In this document: positions 62,542 to 64,000 of the stretch, one piece after another
Position numbering within the stretch: the stretch's first letter is position 1
How the letters are laid out: each line of letters opens with the position of its first letter
Assembly: GCA_963796155.1 (NCBI GenBank)
Contig: CAWCKT010000012.1
Span: 62,001 to 126,000, forward strand
Reading direction: 5' to 3'
From: AP-15 sp963796155
GTDB lineage: Bacteria > Pseudomonadota > Alphaproteobacteria > ATCC43930 > CGMCC-115725
DNA length: 64,000 bases
Made by a program: the position numbers and the translations under genes
The notes under the pieces: generated by a model
What the model was told of the DNA's origin: nothing
The model's database searches: none
What the model saw: only the letters and a program-made list of their open reading frames with translations

Positions 62542-63312
62542 CGAGGCCATAACTGCGTTTCGTTTTTCGCCGGTCGGATTGAAACGCAACTCACACACAA
62601 AGAACAGGCGCTACGCGGCGCCTATCCGTCAGCTGCAATAGCTTGCAACGCCCTCGACAGCGCGCTTGCGCCTGTTGTCTACCAGGATCAAGGATTGCGC
62701 CGACGCACTGGAGAAGATGTTCGAGAGGGCCGCGCGGCCCGAGCCGGCCCACAGCGTGTACTGATTGACAAATTTACATATAGGTGCTATTTTCATAATT
62801 ACCAACAAATATCGACAATCGTTCTGTGGATACTCGCCACCGCGTGCAGCCATGCTCCCGGAATCTTTGCACTTTCGTCAACGCGCAGACGGGCCGCCCG
62901 GCATGGGCGCCCGTTCCGCTGTTCTTTCGCTCGCCACGCCGTCGAAAATCGAGGATTCCTGCGGCGAAGGGGTGGTCCGCCGCTGATAATTTCCTGTAAA
63001 AACAGCAGAAACAGCGGAGGCCCGTTCGCGACGAGCCGGTCGAGACAGATGTCGGGTGGATCCCGTAGGGCGGCCCTGGGAAGAGGCTCCACCTGTTTTA
63101 GTCCTGCAGAAACAGGAGGGCCGGTGGTCAGCCGAGCGAGCGCGAGGCAGCTATGGCGCCGAGCTCCTACTGAGAATGCGGCGCTTGGAGCGCCACATCG
63201 CCGCGCCCAGCTGAGGATTTTGCGCGGTGAAACAGCTACATAATTCCGCAAATGACCGCCCGCCGCGCGGGCGGGCGCCGGTGTCCGAGACGCGGCCGTC
63301 GCTGGAGGCAGC
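62542..63312. promoter_or_regulatory. Gene-free region with one good sigma70-like promoter
   Basis: No convincing gene. The plus strand has TTGACA at 62765-62770, a 17-base spacer and TATTTT at 62788-62793, a fair sigma70 promoter in an AT-rich pocket. The overlapping ATTGACAAA..CATATAGG block is shared with 45319-45342. The acyl-CoA dehydrogenase start lies 520 bases on, so the promoter may serve it or a small RNA. On the minus strand a short frame (MKIAPICKFVNQYTLWAGSG) overlaps the same bases, not recognised. Confidence 0.4.
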
Positions 63313-64000
63313 ATGATCACCCCCTATCGCTCGCCATGGATGACCGAGGAACTGGACGCGTTTCGCGACCAGTTCCGCCGTTTCCTCGCCAAGGAGCTGG
63401 CGCCGCGCGCCGAAGGCTGGCGGCGGGACAAGATCGTCGACCGCGCGGCTTGGCGGGCGCTTGGCGATATCGGCGCGCTGCTGCCGAGCGTGCCCGAGGC
63501 CTATGGCGGGCAGGGCGCCACCTTCGCCTCTGACGCCGCCGTTATCGAGGACCTCGAAGCGGTCGTCTCTGAGCTGGCCACCGGGTACAGCGTCCATTCG
63601 ACGATCGTCGCGCATTACATCCTGCGCTACGGCTCGGAGGAGCAGAAGCGGCGCTGGCTGCCAAAGCTGGCAACCGGCGAATGGATCGGTGCGATCGCGA
63701 TGACCGAACCCGGAACCGGGTCCGATCTGCAAGCCGTCCGCACCACGGTGCGGCGCCACGGTAATTCCTATCGGCTAAACGGGTCGAAGACCTTCATCAC
63801 CAACGGCCAGCTCGCCGATCTGATCATCGTCGTCGCCAAGACCGGGCCGGGCGACGGCGCCAAAGGGATCTCGCTCGTCGTGCTCGAGACCGCGGGTGCC
63901 GAGGGCTTCCGGCGCGGCCGCAACCTCGACAAGATCGGCCTCCACGCGTCGGACACCTCGGAACTGTTCTTCGACGATGTCGCCGTGCCGACCGCGAACC
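63313..64000 (+). CDS. Acyl-CoA dehydrogenase, cut by window end
   Basis: The first 229 residues are visible. ITPYRSPWMTEELDAFRDQF starts the helical N-domain, ALLPSVPEAYGGQGATFASD follows, and IGAIAMTEPGTGSDLQAVRT with YRLNGSKTFITNGQLADLII forms the FAD/acyl-CoA middle domain. GGAGG lies four bases before the ATG at 63313. The catalytic Glu lies beyond the window. Confidence 0.9.
   Translation, partial: MITPYRSPWMTEELDAFRDQFRRFLAKELAPRAEGWRRDKIVDRAAWRALGDIGALLPSVPEAYGGQGATFASDAAVIEDLEAVVSELATGYSVHSTIVAHYILRYGSEEQKRRWLPKLATGEWIGAIAMTEPGTGSDLQAVRTTVRRHGNSYRLNGSKTFITNGQLADLIIVVAKTGPGDGAKGISLVVLETAGAEGFRRGRNLDKIGLHASDTSELFFDDVAVPTAN

Overview
The window is GC-rich, densely coding chromosomal DNA from an alphaproteobacterium. 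The block rpmH-rnpA-yidD-yidC-engB-argB and the aroB-aroK-small membrane protein-xerD neighbourhood are both typical of that class. A Rhodospirillales-like or Hyphomicrobiales-like soil organism fits, but the family cannot be fixed from sequence alone.

Layout. (1) Bases 1-3292 are accessory debris: uncharacterised ORFs, a BrnT-type toxin with its helix-turn-helix antitoxin, and a tyrosine integrase whose C-terminal catalytic part is unreadable. (2) Bases 3293-40089 look like one integrated element of about 36.8 kb. Its left edge is a 46-bp copy of the 3' end of tRNA-Arg(ACG), and its right edge is the tRNA gene itself at 40042-40119. A tyrosine recombinase with a complete catalytic set lies just inside the left edge. 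Short RCGGACAY repeats, probably integrase arm sites, lie just inside both edges. (3) From 40 kb on, the genes are mostly ordinary chromosome: an rRNA methyltransferase, a flavoprotein/TVP38/histidine kinase operon, a nickel-cobalt permease, a ferritin-like pair with a membrane protein, the rpmH-bolA block, a RusA-like plus nuclease-like pair, a group II intron, the aro/xerD block, a flavin monooxygenase and an acyl-CoA dehydrogenase cut by the window end.

Inside the element, 5-17.9 kb holds IS3 and IS630 elements and broken metabolic genes: a GMC oxidoreductase with its cytochrome c, an F420-type oxidoreductase, an amidohydrolase, a cytochrome oxidase subunit IV-like gene, a phosphodiesterase and a DoxX protein. 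The main cargo is at 18.2-33.8 kb. Fourteen minus-strand genes sit with overlapping or nearly touching ends and converge on a plus-strand inositol-3-phosphate synthase. They encode two sugar-nucleotide epimerases, a B12-binding radical SAM protein, six glycosyltransferases (four CgeB-like, two GT4), a nucleotidyltransferase, two methyltransferases, a glycoside hydrolase-like protein and a CelD-type acetyltransferase. Together they look like a pathway for a decorated, possibly inositol-containing oligosaccharide or glycolipid whose product I cannot name. The right part (34-39.4 kb) carries a short-chain dehydrogenase, topoisomerase IB, a winged-helix protein, a VOC protein and a DUF3047 gene interrupted by a repeat-encoding segment.

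Many genes between 0.5 and 39 kb, and one at 49.5 kb, are broken by single-base indels although their fragments still read as clear family members. The core genes from 49.9 kb on read cleanly. This may be real decay of transferred DNA or uneven read accuracy; the sequence alone cannot separate the two. Such genes are typed as pseudogenes and span all fragments. Family names are from recognition of motifs, not from a database search.
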